Positions 38,938 to 48,125 of a stretch of DNA of 64,000 nt are shown here, piece after piece (position 1 is the stretch's first letter; each line of letters starts with the position of its first letter). Below the pieces are notes generated by a model. It worked only from the letters and a program-made list of their open reading frames with translations. It was not told where the DNA came from and did not search any database. Made by a program: the position numbers and the translations under genes. The stretch is from [Clostridium] viride DSM 6836 (GTDB lineage: Bacteria; Bacillota; Clostridia; Oscillospirales; Oscillospiraceae): assembly GCA_000620945.1 (NCBI GenBank), contig JHZO01000006.1:62001-126000 (forward strand). Reading direction: 5' to 3'.

Positions 38938-39861
38938 CTAATGTTCCTCCTGAATCAACACGCAAAAGTTTTCCACCAAGCGGTCGGGTCCATAGGACAT
39001 CTTCGCACGGCGAAGTCCGGGTTGGCCCAGATCTTCCTCTCGGTCAATATACTGAATCTCGGGATAGGTATCGCGAATATAACGGGAAAACTCCTGGTTG
39101 ATGACTGGGAAGGCACCTTGGAAGTCCGCCAAAGCGCGCTCAAACTGAACATCGTATACGGTGGGTGTTAAGCGAGAACCCAGCGTAAAGGCTAGCACGG
39201 TGCCGTTGCAGCGAATCAGTCCGCCGTCCATCCCTAGTGCCTCAAAGTTCTCCAGTGCTGTGACCATGGCGGCCCGCTCTTGCAGGAGCGAGTCCTTGTC
39301 ATCACTGCCCTCGGAGCGAGCAAGATGTTCCTCATACCAGCGGTGGTCCAGGGCTAGGCAGTCGGGAATGTCCGCAGGGGTCAGCGGAGAAAAGCATCCG
39401 TCCGGGCAATTGTCGTGGAAGCGACGGATGTGGTTTCGTTTGGCATGCAGCTTCTTGCCGGGCAAATCCGCCAAACGGTTGATATCGTAAAGATAGTCAT
39501 AGTTATCCCGTCGCTCTAGGACCTCAATTCGATCACCGAAGAGCTCCTTTAGAAGCGGCAAATGCTCGGGAAGAATGCCCACGAGACGAAAGACCTCGCC
39601 CCGTTCTTTAGCATCCTGTTCCAAGGCCATGAGGGCCGGAGCAGGGTCGCCACTGCCGGCAGGCCAGAGATAGGCGCTGCCCACCGCGGTGTTGGCGTGG
39701 ACTAAGAGTCGATCGTCAAAGCGAAAAATTTCTTGCTGGTAGACGTTTTGCCAGCAGACCAAAGTGGGAAAGCTATAACTACAAAGGGGAATGGCTTCTT
39801 CTTGCAACAAGGGAAAGACCCACGAGCGGTCCGAGGGTTTTGTGGGTGAAAATGCGATCAT
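38938..39861 (-). CDS. DUF2156 (phosphatidylglycerol lysyltransferase C-terminal-like) protein
   Basis: 307 residues, all of it DUF2156: KKLHAKRNHIRRFHDNCPD in the middle, and YIDREEDLGQPGLRRAKMSY near the C-terminus, which are the conserved blocks. The domain has a double GNAT fold and is the catalytic part of MprF-type lysyl-phosphatidylglycerol synthases. Stand-alone soluble versions such as this lack the membrane flippase and are of unsettled function. It is cotranscribed with a GNAT acetyltransferase downstream. Confidence 0.85.
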   Translation of the reverse strand: MIAFSPTKPSDRSWVFPLLQEEAIPLCSYSFPTLVCWQNVYQQEIFRFDDRLLVHANTAVGSAYLWPAGSGDPAPALMALEQDAKERGEVFRLVGILPEHLPLLKELFGDRIEVLERRDNYDYLYDINRLADLPGKKLHAKRNHIRRFHDNCPDGCFSPLTPADIPDCLALDHRWYEEHLARSEGSDDKDSLLQERAAMVTALENFEALGMDGGLIRCNGTVLAFTLGSRLTPTVYDVQFERALADFQGAFPVINQEFSRYIRDTYPEIQYIDREEDLGQPGLRRAKMSYGPDRLVENFCVLIQEEH

Positions 39862-39932
39862 AAAATTTAAAACCTCTTCCTAACAGGATATCATATGAAG
39901 GGGCATCGGGTTCGGGTTCTACGCTGGCATCC

Positions 39933-41078
39933 TCATTTCCAAGGAGCCGCAACGATGGGAGTCGCCGTGACCTTAACAATCTCGTCCAAACGTATTTCAT
40001 CCGTAACAGAGGAGACTAGACTATACGCCACGCCCTGTCGACGGGCTCGACCAGTACGTCCGATGCGATGGATATAGTATTCCGTTTCTTCCGGGATATC
40101 ATAATTGACAACTGTATCCACATCGTCGATGTCTAGGCCACGGGCGGCAACATCCGTTGCGACCAACACGCGAAGCTTACCCTCGCGGAAGGAGATCAAG
40201 ACGGCTTCGCGCTGCTTTTGGCCTAAATCTCCGTGAATCACCTCTGCCATGACGTTCTTTTGCTGAAGCAATCCACAAAGACGATCCGTGGTGTTTTTCG
40301 TATTGCAGAAGACGATCACGCGCTGGGTTTGGTCCTGATTCAAAATTTGAAGCATGGCATCCACCTTGCCGCTTTGATCCACCTTCATGCGATACTGCTG
40401 AATGTCCGGCTTGTTTTCCTCAAGGGGACGCACCACGATTTCCACCGGATCTCGTTGATACACCCAAGAGATATCCATCACTTCGCGGGAAATGGTCGCA
40501 GAGAACATGCCTAAGTTTTTTCGATTGGGAATACTGTCCAGAATTTTTCGCACATCCCGCACGAAACCCATGTCCAGCATCCGATCCGCCTCGTCCAACA
40601 CCACAGTTAGAACGGATTGCAGGCGAACGGTTTTCCGCTTCATGTGATCCATCAGTCGGCCGGGCGTTGCCACAATGATTTGCGGGCGCTTTTTGAGCTG
40701 ATTGATCTGGCGCTGGATGGGCTGACCACCATACAGGCAGATGCTTCGGATACCCGGCAGAAAGAAACAAAGGTCTCGAATCTCTTGCTGAATTTGAAGC
40801 GCCAACTCTCGGGTGGGCGCTAGGATCAGAGCTTGAATCTCAGGATTCTCTGGGTCAATATGTGAAACCATCGGGATCCCGAAGGAATACGTTTTTCCGG
40901 TTCCGGTTGGGGCTTTGGCAATTACATCTTGCCAATCCATAAAGTAGGGGATGGCTCCGGCCTGCACCGGCGTTGCTTCTAAAAACCCTTTTTTCTCCAA
41001 GGCTTGCAGGATCCCCGGAGAAAGGTTCATCCCGCGGTAGGAAAGAGCAGGACTCACCTCAATGCCATTAATCTCCAT
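39933..41078 (-). CDS. DEAD-box ATP-dependent RNA helicase
   Basis: About 381 residues. All core motifs are seen: Q motif ATPVQAGAIP, motif I APTGTGKT, Ia APTRELA, Ib TPGRLMDH, II DEAD, III SAT, IV VIVFCNT, V ATDVAARGLD and VI HRIGRTGRA. It is the minimal two-domain form without the C-terminal RNA-binding extension of CsdA/DbpA, so the target (ribosome assembly, mRNA decay or cold response) is not defined. The ATG at 41078 has AAAAAGGA 7 bases upstream; an ATG six codons earlier with TAGGAA is an alternative. Confidence 0.92.
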   Translation of the reverse strand: MEINGIEVSPALSYRGMNLSPGILQALEKKGFLEATPVQAGAIPYFMDWQDVIAKAPTGTGKTYSFGIPMVSHIDPENPEIQALILAPTRELALQIQQEIRDLCFFLPGIRSICLYGGQPIQRQINQLKKRPQIIVATPGRLMDHMKRKTVRLQSVLTVVLDEADRMLDMGFVRDVRKILDSIPNRKNLGMFSATISREVMDISWVYQRDPVEIVVRPLEENKPDIQQYRMKVDQSGKVDAMLQILNQDQTQRVIVFCNTKNTTDRLCGLLQQKNVMAEVIHGDLGQKQREAVLISFREGKLRVLVATDVAARGLDIDDVDTVVNYDIPEETEYYIHRIGRTGRARRQGVAYSLVSSVTDEIRLDEIVKVTATPIVAAPWK

Positions 41079-41298
41079 GTTTCTATCCTTTTTCATTATA
41101 TTTCCTATAAAATATACCACAAAAGCAGTTTTAATGCAATATCCCGCCTGGGTATCTGTCGGTATCCGTCAGATTTTTCCGGATAAAATGTAAAAAATAC
41201 TGTAAAATTTTTTATTTTGTGCTATACTATGGTTTTGAAATCCAGTGTTCAGATTATCCCGAATCGAGACGAGGATTCGGTTTGGAAGGAGAGCCTTC

Positions 41299-42153
41299 AT
41301 GCTGAAAAAACATCTGCTTTTGCTTCTTGCCCTTCTTGGTGGCGTGGGCGGTTTCGTCTTGCGTTCCTGGCAACTGCAATCGGCTTTTGAACCGTATACG
41401 GGTCTACCCATCTCTGGTGCGCCCTCCACCATCGCCATCTCCCTCTTTTCTCTGGTGATGGCGGCTTTGCTTGCGCTCCTTTGCTATCGCGGGCGCAGCG
41501 CGGAAGCGACGTATGACCAAGAGCAGAGCAATCGTTCCTTCCTTGTGCTGCTGGTAACCTGCCTGGCAGGCGGAGCAACGGCGGTGGCTGCCTTTGGCTT
41601 TTTCCAGAAAGGAACGTTGATGCAGCAGATTCAGGGAAGCAGCCCTCTGCTGATTTACCTGTTTGCACTATTGACGCTAGGCTCTGCGGGAGCGTTTTTA
41701 CTCATTGCTTTTCGGCGCTATCAGCAGAAGCCGCAACTAAACAGCCTTGCGCTTCTGCTCCCGTCCTTTTCTGGCTGTCTGTGGTTGATGGTCTCCTATC
41801 AGCGGCTCGCCGGAGATCCTTTCGTCACGGATTATATCTTTCAACTCTTTGCCATTATGTCCGGGATGTTAGCGCATTATTTCATCGCCTCCCATAGCTT
41901 TCAGACTCAGCGAAGCACCGCCATTTGCGCAACGTCCGGACTTGCCATTTATTTTTCCCTGACCGCCCTTGCTTATGCTCCCTTTACGGCGGATGGATTT
42001 TTATGTATGGCGCAGGTGCTTTATTTTGCAGCCACCTTGTGGCTCCTGTCCCGGCAGGATCCCTCGCTGCAACCAATGAACGACAATGCCTCGGCAGAAA
42101 CCACCTCTGCCGGAGAGGTTCAATATCATCCCCTAAAGGAGGAAAATCCCTGA
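41299..42153 (+). CDS. Membrane protein of unknown function
   Basis: 284 residues from the ATG at 41299 (GGAAGGAG upstream). About seven to eight membrane helices run from LLLLLALLGGVGGFVL to YFAATLWLL, followed by a short polar tail. It shows no family motif I recognise. Its stop overlaps the start of metG by one base (TGATG), so the two are translationally coupled. Coupling to an aminoacyl-tRNA synthetase says little about function. Confidence 0.75.
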   Translation: MLKKHLLLLLALLGGVGGFVLRSWQLQSAFEPYTGLPISGAPSTIAISLFSLVMAALLALLCYRGRSAEATYDQEQSNRSFLVLLVTCLAGGATAVAAFGFFQKGTLMQQIQGSSPLLIYLFALLTLGSAGAFLLIAFRRYQQKPQLNSLALLLPSFSGCLWLMVSYQRLAGDPFVTDYIFQLFAIMSGMLAHYFIASHSFQTQRSTAICATSGLAIYFSLTALAYAPFTADGFLCMAQVLYFAATLWLLSRQDPSLQPMNDNASAETTSAGEVQYHPLKEENP

Positions 42154-44120
42154 TGCAAGAGAAAAAGACGTTCTATATTACCACACCCATTTATTACCCG
42201 TCCGACAAGCTCCACATTGGCCACACCTATTGCACCGTAGCCACCGACATGATGGCACGCTATAAGCGGCTGTGCGGCTACGATGTTCTCTTCCTCACCG
42301 GCACCGATGAGCATGGACAGAAAATTGAGGAAAAGGCCAAGGACGCTAGTATTACCCCGCAAGAATTTGTGGATCGCATTGTCACCGGTGATGGCGGTAT
42401 TTTGGACTTGTGGAAGCTCATGAACATTTCACACGATCGCTTTATCCGCACCACGGATGACTATCACGTGGAAGCAATTCAGAAGATTTTCCGCCGCATG
42501 TACGAAAAGGGGGATATCTATAAGGGTGCCTATCAGGGACTGTATTGCACGCCCTGTGAAAGCTTTTGGACCGAGAGCCAGTTAGTGGACGGGAAATGTC
42601 CCGACTGTGGCCGTGAGGTCAAGCCCGCGGAAGAGGAAGCTTACTTTTTCCGTCTTTCCAAGTATGCAAGCCGCGTGCAGGATCTTTTGGAAAACACCGA
42701 TTTCTTAGAGCCAAGATCCCGCGTCAATGAGATGGTCAACAACTTCATTAAGCCGGGATTGGAAGACCTTTGCGTCTCCCGCACCTCCTTCACTTGGGGT
42801 GTGCCCGTGGACTTTGATCCCGGTCATGTGGTCTATGTCTGGGTGGATGCGCTCTTTAACTACTGCACCGCCCTTGGCTTATACAACGACAAGTATCAAG
42901 ATTTGGAGCGCTACTGGCCTGCAGATGTCCACTTTGTGGGCAAGGAGATCGTGCGCTTCCATTCCATTATCTGGCCCGCCATGCTGATGAGCATGGAGAT
43001 GCCCCTGCCCAAAAAGGTGTATGGCCATGGCTGGCTGCTGCTGGACGGCGGCAAAATGTCTAAGTCCAAGGGCAACGTGGTGGACCCCGTGATTCTCGCT
43101 GGGCGCTATGGCGCGGATGCCCTGCGTTACTTCCTCCTGCGTGATTTCCCCTTTGGTTCTGACGGAAACTTCGCCAACGATCTGCTCATCAACCGCATTA
43201 ACGTGGACCTGGCCAACGACCTTGGTAACCTGGTGTCCCGCACCACCGCCATGGTGGAAAAGTACTTCGACGGGCAGCTGCCTGCCCAGCGCGAAGTGGA
43301 GGACATGGACCAGGAGCTCCTCTCCATGGTCGGAGCCCTGCGGGATAAGTTTGCTGCCTCCATGGAACGGTATGCCTTCCAGACGGCGCTCTCCGATGTG
43401 TTTACCGTGATCTCTCGGGCCAATAAGTACATTGACGAGACGGCTCCCTGGAACCTTGCCAAGGACGAAGCCAAGCGTGCCCGTCTGGCGACGGTCATGT
43501 ATCATCTGCTGGATGCCGTTCGTATCTGCGGAATCCTCCTTTCCCCCTGTATGCCCGAGGCCTGTGCCAAGGTATTTGCTCAGATCGGGGCCGACGAGAG
43601 CGTTACCACCTGGGAAGGCGCTAAGACCTTGGGCCTGCTTCCTGCCACCGTTCGAGTGGAAAAGGGCGAGGCAATCTTCCCCCGCATTGACGTGGAGAAG
43701 GAACTGGCGGATCTGGAAGCGGCAGCAGAAGCCGCCAAGAAAGCAACCATGCCCGCACTGGAGCTGGAACCCTATGCAACCGAGCCGGTTGATTTTGATA
43801 CCTTCTGCAAGAGCGATTTCCGCGTGGTGAAGGTGAAGGCCTGTGAAAAGGTCAAAAAGAGCGACAAGCTTCTAAAGTTCACCTTGGACGATGGCACCGG
43901 AACCGACCGCCAGATTCTCTCCGGCATTGCTAAGTTCTATGAGCCGGAAAGCTTAGTGGGGAAAACCCTTGTGGCAATCACCAACCTGCCTCCCCGGAAG
44001 ATGATGGGACAGGAGTCCTGCGGCATGCTAATCTCGGCAACGAGAAAGGTACAGGGCGAGGAAAAGCTGGATCTTCTGATGCTCGATGATGCCATTCCTG
44101 CCGGTTCCAAGCTGGTATAA
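42153..44120 (+). CDS. metG: Methionyl-tRNA synthetase
   Basis: 655 residues. It charges tRNA-Met for initiation and elongation. The class I signatures are PIYYPSDKLHIGHTY (HIGH) and GGKMSKSKGNVV (KMSKS). A zinc knuckle has CTPCESFW...CPDCGREV. The C-terminal extension, DFDTFCKSDFRVVKVKACEK to LPPRKMMGQESCGML, is the EMAP/Trbp111-type tRNA-binding dimerisation domain. AAAGGAGG precedes the ATG at 42153, which overlaps the preceding stop. A strong terminator follows. No T-box is visible directly upstream. Confidence 0.97.
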   Translation: MQEKKTFYITTPIYYPSDKLHIGHTYCTVATDMMARYKRLCGYDVLFLTGTDEHGQKIEEKAKDASITPQEFVDRIVTGDGGILDLWKLMNISHDRFIRTTDDYHVEAIQKIFRRMYEKGDIYKGAYQGLYCTPCESFWTESQLVDGKCPDCGREVKPAEEEAYFFRLSKYASRVQDLLENTDFLEPRSRVNEMVNNFIKPGLEDLCVSRTSFTWGVPVDFDPGHVVYVWVDALFNYCTALGLYNDKYQDLERYWPADVHFVGKEIVRFHSIIWPAMLMSMEMPLPKKVYGHGWLLLDGGKMSKSKGNVVDPVILAGRYGADALRYFLLRDFPFGSDGNFANDLLINRINVDLANDLGNLVSRTTAMVEKYFDGQLPAQREVEDMDQELLSMVGALRDKFAASMERYAFQTALSDVFTVISRANKYIDETAPWNLAKDEAKRARLATVMYHLLDAVRICGILLSPCMPEACAKVFAQIGADESVTTWEGAKTLGLLPATVRVEKGEAIFPRIDVEKELADLEAAAEAAKKATMPALELEPYATEPVDFDTFCKSDFRVVKVKACEKVKKSDKLLKFTLDDGTGTDRQILSGIAKFYEPESLVGKTLVAITNLPPRKMMGQESCGMLISATRKVQGEEKLDLLMLDDAIPAGSKLV

Positions 44121-44142
44121 CGAAATTCGCAAGATGAAAACC

Positions 44143-44186
44143 AAAACGGTCTTATGCAGATATCCTGCATAAGACCGTTTTTTGTG
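44143..44186. terminator. Bidirectional terminator between metG and the HIT gene
   Basis: Perfect 17-bp stem AAAACGGTCTTATGCAG / CTGCATAAGACCGTTTT with a 5-base loop and T runs on both strands. Confidence 0.9.
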
Positions 44187-44192
44187 TTGTGC

Positions 44193-44531
44193 TCAGCCGG
44201 GAGGCCAAGTCATGTCCCGTCCGCCCAGCACATGAAAGTGCAGGTGGAAGACGCTTTGTCCGGCTTGTTCGCCGCAGTTGGAGACCACGCGAAAATCCGT
44301 GAGCCCTAAGTCCTTTGTGACCTTGGAGATCACGTGGAACAGGTGCCCCACCAGGGCTTCGTGGGATTCCTCCACCGCTCCGCAGGAAACGATGTGCTCC
44401 TTTGGAATCACCAGAAAGTGGGTTGGAGCCTTGGGGTCAATGTCGTAAAAGGCATAGGCAAGGTCATTTTCATAGACCTTCTTGGACGGAATCTCACCGG
44501 CTGCAATCTTACAAAACAAGCAATCTGCCAT
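44193..44531 (-). CDS. HIT-family nucleotide-binding protein (HinT-like)
   Basis: 112 residues, the normal length. CLFCKIAAGEIPS opens the domain, and the histidine triad HLHFHVLGG near the C-terminus holds the nucleophile. HinT-type enzymes hydrolyse purine nucleoside phosphoramidates such as adenylated lysine, a by-product of aminoacyl-tRNA synthetases. It follows alaS by 28 bp on the same strand, so it is probably in its transcript. Confidence 0.93.
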   Translation of the reverse strand: MADCLFCKIAAGEIPSKKVYENDLAYAFYDIDPKAPTHFLVIPKEHIVSCGAVEESHEALVGHLFHVISKVTKDLGLTDFRVVSNCGEQAGQSVFHLHFHVLGGRDMTWPPG

Positions 44532-44559
44532 GGAATGACACTCCTTTCATTGGGGGGAA

Positions 44560-47205
44560 TTATAAGCCAAGCTTCTCTGCCACGAAGTCGTCCACAGAGG
44601 CCAAAGCATCGTCGATTTTGAGGACATCGGTGCCGCCGCCCATGGCGCTGTCCGGCTTTCCACCGCCTTTGCCGCCGCAGATGGCGGTAACGTGGCGAAT
44701 GAGATCACCCGCTTTTACACCTTGTTCAATGGCCTTCTTGCCGCAGACGGCGACAAAGGTGATCTTATCGTCCACCGCAGTGGCAAGGACGGCCACCACG
44801 CCGTCTTCCTTATCCCGCAGGAAGTCACCCATCTGGCGCAAACCGCCGGCATCGGCACCGGGACGGCTGGCGGTCAAGACCTTTAGGCTGCCCACGTCCT
44901 TTGCGGAAAGCAGGAAGCTGTGAGCCTCGTTGAGGCTTTCCTTCAGCTGATACTGGTTCAGCTTGCGGCGCAGTTCCTTCATTTCCTGCTGCTCGCTCTC
45001 CACACGCTCCCGCAGTTCCTCGGGACGGGCCTTTAAGAGGCTGGCAATCTCCTGCATGCGACCCTCCACGGAGTGGAACTTGGCAAGGGAAGCCAGGCCC
45101 GTGGTGGCCTCAATGCGGCGCACACCGGAGGCAACGGAGAACTCGGACACGATGTGGAAGGTGCCGGCTTTGGCCGTGTTATCCAGATGGGTGCCGCCGC
45201 AGAGCTCGGTGGAGAAGTCGCCCATGGAAACCACACGAACGGTTTCCCCATACTTTTCGCCAAAGAGGGCCGTTGCACCTTTTTCCTTCGCCGCCGCAAT
45301 GGACATTTCCTCGGTTCCGATGGAAAGGCCATTCAAAATCGCTTCGTTGACCAGCTGCTGCACCTTCTCCAGCTCCTCCGCACTCACGGAAGAGAAGTGG
45401 GTAAAGTCAAAGCGAAGGTGATCGGGCTCCACCAAGGAGCCGGCCTGATGCACGTGATCACCCAAGGTTTCGATCAACGCTTGGTGAAGCAGATGCGTTG
45501 CGGAGTGGGCACGAGCGATGGCGCGGCGGCGGTTCTCGTCGTAGGTGGCAGTGAAGGTATCGCCAAGCTTTACTTCACCCTCCACGACCTTGCCGTAGTG
45601 CATGAATTTTTCGCCCTTGTTTTTCAGGACGTTTGTCACCTCAAAGCGAACGCCCTCCGCGGTGAGAACGCCATGGTCAGCGACCTGACCGCCCATTTCC
45701 GCATAGAAGGGAGTCTTGTCTAGCACCAAGATGGCTTCCACGCCGGAAGCAATGGATTCGTGCTGCTCCTCTTCGGCCACGATGGCCAGCACCTTGACCG
45801 GAACAGCATTCTGGTCATAGCCGATGAACTGGGTGGCAGGGACGTCTTGTCCAAACTCGATGCCGCCCCAGCCAAGGTCGCCCATGGCTTCTCTTGCCTT
45901 ACGGGCGCGGGTGCGCTGTTCGTTCATTTCCACATCAAAGGCTGAACGGTCTAAAGTCATGCCGGCATCCTGCGCCATTTCCTCGGTGAGGTCAATGGGG
46001 AAGCCATAGGTGTCATAGAGCTTAAAGGCATCGGAACCGGAGAAGACCTTCTCCCTGCGTGTCTGATAACCTTCCAGCAGTTCCGCGAAGATGCGCATGC
46101 CGCCATCGATGGTTTTGGCAAACTTCTTCTCCTCTTCGTGAATGACGCGGGTGATATAGGCAGCCTTGTCTGCCAAGTCGGTATAATGGCCTTGGTTTTC
46201 TAAAATGACCGTTGCACAAACGGTATAGAGGAAGGGCTCATTCACACCCAGCAGCTTACCGTGCCGAGCTGCTCTGCGCAAAAGACGGCGCAGGACATAG
46301 CCGCGACCCTCATTGGAGGGGAGCACGCCGTCGCAAATCATAAAGGTGGCGGAGCGAATGTGGTCGGTGATGATGCGCAGGGAAACGTCCTTTGCGGTGG
46401 ATTCTCCGTAGTGAGCACCGGTAATCTCCGATACCTTATTGGTGATGTTCATGACGGTGTCCACGTCAAAGAGGGAATTCACGCCCTGACAGACCACAGC
46501 CAGGCGCTCCAGTCCCATGCCGGTATCAATGTTCTTCTGAGACAGTTCGGTATAGTTTCCGTTGCCGTCGTTATCAAACTGGGAAAAGACGTTGTTCCAG
46601 ATTTCCATGAAGCGGTCGCAATCACAACCGGGGTAGCAATCGGGAGAGCCACAGCCGTTTTCGATGCCACGGTCATAGTAAATCTCGGAGCAGGGGCCGC
46701 AGGGGCCGGAGCCATGCTCCCAGAAGTTATCCTTTTTGCCCAGACGGACAATTTTGTGTTGGGGGATGCCAATCTGCTTGTTCCAAATCTCAAAGGCTTC
46801 CTCGTCGTTTTCATAGATGGAAGGATACAGACGCTCGGGATCCAGGCCCACCCACTGGGGGGAGGTCAAGAATTCCCAGCTCCATGCAATGGCTTCCTCT
46901 TTAAAGTAATCGCCAAAGGAGAAGTTGCCAAGCATTTCAAAGTAGGTGCCGTGACGGGCCGTCTTGCCGATGTTTTCAATGTCGCCGGTGCGGATACACT
47001 TTTGACAGGTGCAAACACGGCGGCGGGGTGGCTCCTGCTCACCGGTGAAAAAGGGCTTCATGGGAGCCATACCGGAGTTAATCAGGAGCAGGGAAGGGTC
47101 GTTCTGTGGGATGAGGGAATAGCTGGGAAGACGCAGGTGTCCTTTCGTCTCAAAGAAAGACAAGAACATCTCGCGGAGCTCATTAACGCCAAAGGGTTTT
47201 TGCAT
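44560..47205 (-). CDS. alaS: Alanyl-tRNA synthetase
   Basis: 881 residues, full length. The N-terminal class II catalytic core begins ELREMFLSFFETKGHL and includes the ATP-binding ARHGTYFEMLGNFSFGDYF. The editing domain has HSATHLLHQAL and the zinc ligands of CGGTHLDNTAKAG. The C-terminal oligomerisation domain ends with GGGKPDSAMGGG. It charges tRNA-Ala and clears Ser/Gly errors. An alanine T-box leader lies directly upstream, so expression rises when tRNA-Ala is uncharged. Confidence 0.97.
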   Translation of the reverse strand: MQKPFGVNELREMFLSFFETKGHLRLPSYSLIPQNDPSLLLINSGMAPMKPFFTGEQEPPRRRVCTCQKCIRTGDIENIGKTARHGTYFEMLGNFSFGDYFKEEAIAWSWEFLTSPQWVGLDPERLYPSIYENDEEAFEIWNKQIGIPQHKIVRLGKKDNFWEHGSGPCGPCSEIYYDRGIENGCGSPDCYPGCDCDRFMEIWNNVFSQFDNDGNGNYTELSQKNIDTGMGLERLAVVCQGVNSLFDVDTVMNITNKVSEITGAHYGESTAKDVSLRIITDHIRSATFMICDGVLPSNEGRGYVLRRLLRRAARHGKLLGVNEPFLYTVCATVILENQGHYTDLADKAAYITRVIHEEEKKFAKTIDGGMRIFAELLEGYQTRREKVFSGSDAFKLYDTYGFPIDLTEEMAQDAGMTLDRSAFDVEMNEQRTRARKAREAMGDLGWGGIEFGQDVPATQFIGYDQNAVPVKVLAIVAEEEQHESIASGVEAILVLDKTPFYAEMGGQVADHGVLTAEGVRFEVTNVLKNKGEKFMHYGKVVEGEVKLGDTFTATYDENRRRAIARAHSATHLLHQALIETLGDHVHQAGSLVEPDHLRFDFTHFSSVSAEELEKVQQLVNEAILNGLSIGTEEMSIAAAKEKGATALFGEKYGETVRVVSMGDFSTELCGGTHLDNTAKAGTFHIVSEFSVASGVRRIEATTGLASLAKFHSVEGRMQEIASLLKARPEELRERVESEQQEMKELRRKLNQYQLKESLNEAHSFLLSAKDVGSLKVLTASRPGADAGGLRQMGDFLRDKEDGVVAVLATAVDDKITFVAVCGKKAIEQGVKAGDLIRHVTAICGGKGGGKPDSAMGGGTDVLKIDDALASVDDFVAEKLGL

Positions 47206-47257
47206 GGGTGACTACCTCCAAAATAGAATTGTCTGCACAAAAGCCGCGTCCGCCTCG

Positions 47258-47520
47258 AAAAATAAAAACGCTCCGCCCCTGCACCGAATGCAAAAAAGCG
47301 CATAGGTGTCTTCAGGGGCGAAGCGTTTCGCTTCGCGGTACCACCCTGATTACAAGGAATATTCCCTTGCATCTTGGTTATCCATAACGGGGATATCACC
47401 GTCCCGGTCATCCCGGGCAGCTCAAAAGTGGCAGGCGAGAGGACATGACCGAAGGGCTTCCACCGTCCCCTTCTCGCTGTGGGCTGCCTAGGCTCTCACT
47501 TCGCTTTGTCATCGCTTTTG
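47258..47520 (-). promoter_or_regulatory. T-box leader of alaS (alanine, GCC specifier)
   Basis: On the minus strand the conserved T-box GGGTGGTACCGCG (47346-47334) precedes a terminator with arms ACGCTTCGCCCCTG (47326-47313) and CAGGGGCGGAGCGT (47281-47268), then a T-rich run. Stem I shows the base pairing GGCAGC / GCTGCC, the inner stem GCGAGA / TCTCGC, and a specifier loop containing GCC followed by A (47432-47430), an alanine codon. Uncharged tRNA-Ala would stabilise the antiterminator. Confidence 0.93.
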
Positions 47521-47544
47521 TGCAACTCATAAATTGAACTTATT

Positions 47545-47814
47545 CTAGCATGTTTCTGTGGATTTGACAAGAGCTGACGGTGGCTTTTCCACATCGTCAA
47601 TCGCTTCCTCCTCCACGTATTCGATGATGTCGGAGACGGTGCAGTGAAGCAGCTTGCACAGCGTATCAATGGTATTGGTTGAGACGGATTCACCAGCTTG
47701 CATACGCCGGATACTAGATCCACTGATGTTGCTATCGCCCCCTTTATTACGCAAATAATAGGTGCTAAGCCCCTGTCTTTTCATGGTGTTCCAGAGCGGT
47801 TCATAGGAAATCAT
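47545..47814 (-). CDS. XRE-family helix-turn-helix regulator (89 aa)
   Basis: A small Cro/C1-type DNA-binding protein: LWNTMKRQGLSTYYLRNKGG, SSIRRMQAGESVSTNTIDTL, CKLLHCTVSDIIEYVEEE. This matches the short XRE proteins typical of Firmicutes. AAAGGAG stands 8 bases before the ATG. It lies between the alaS T-box and a divergent 54-aa gene, about 95 bp away, and could control that gene or itself. The target is unknown. Confidence 0.85.
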   Translation of the reverse strand: MISYEPLWNTMKRQGLSTYYLRNKGGDSNISGSSIRRMQAGESVSTNTIDTLCKLLHCTVSDIIEYVEEEAIDDVEKPPSALVKSTETC

Positions 47815-47909
47815 GTGAAAATCTCCTTTACTTTTTACACATTATGTCCTATAATGGGCCTACCACGCTATGAGCAATATACGGCATATCGGCAAAAAGG
47901 AGGAATTCC

Positions 47910-48074
47910 ATGGATTTTAGAAAAGGTTATTTCATGCTGTTTAACGCCATCAGCGCAGCCAGCGAGATACTCGAACGCCAAATGAACCAAACCAAGGAGC
48001 AAGAAAAGGCGCTCCAAATCCTTAGGAGCGCCCAGGAGAAGGCCGAGGATTGGTACATCGGCGAGGAAGAATAA
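47910..48074 (+). CDS. Small charged protein (54 aa), unknown
   Basis: Encodes 54 residues starting MDFRKGYFMLFNAISAASEI and continuing as one long amphipathic, highly charged helix (ERQMNQTKEQEKALQILRSA) to a Glu-rich end. AAGGAGG lies 6 bases before the ATG, an excellent ribosome binding site, and the stop codon sits in a perfect terminator. It is divergent from the XRE regulator gene. Expression is likely. No family recognised; a coiled-coil partner protein is possible. Confidence 0.75.
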   Translation: MDFRKGYFMLFNAISAASEILERQMNQTKEQEKALQILRSAQEKAEDWYIGEEE

Positions 48075-48108
48075 ACGCCAAGGAAGCAAATTTGCTTCCT
48101 TGGCGTTT
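48073..48108. terminator. Bidirectional terminator
   Basis: Perfect 36-bp palindrome (18-bp arms AAACGCCAAGGAAGCAAA / TTTGCTTCCTTGGCGTTT) between the convergent 54-aa gene and leuS. Confidence 0.88.
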
Positions 48109-48125
48109 TACTTCTGCTATTTCGG

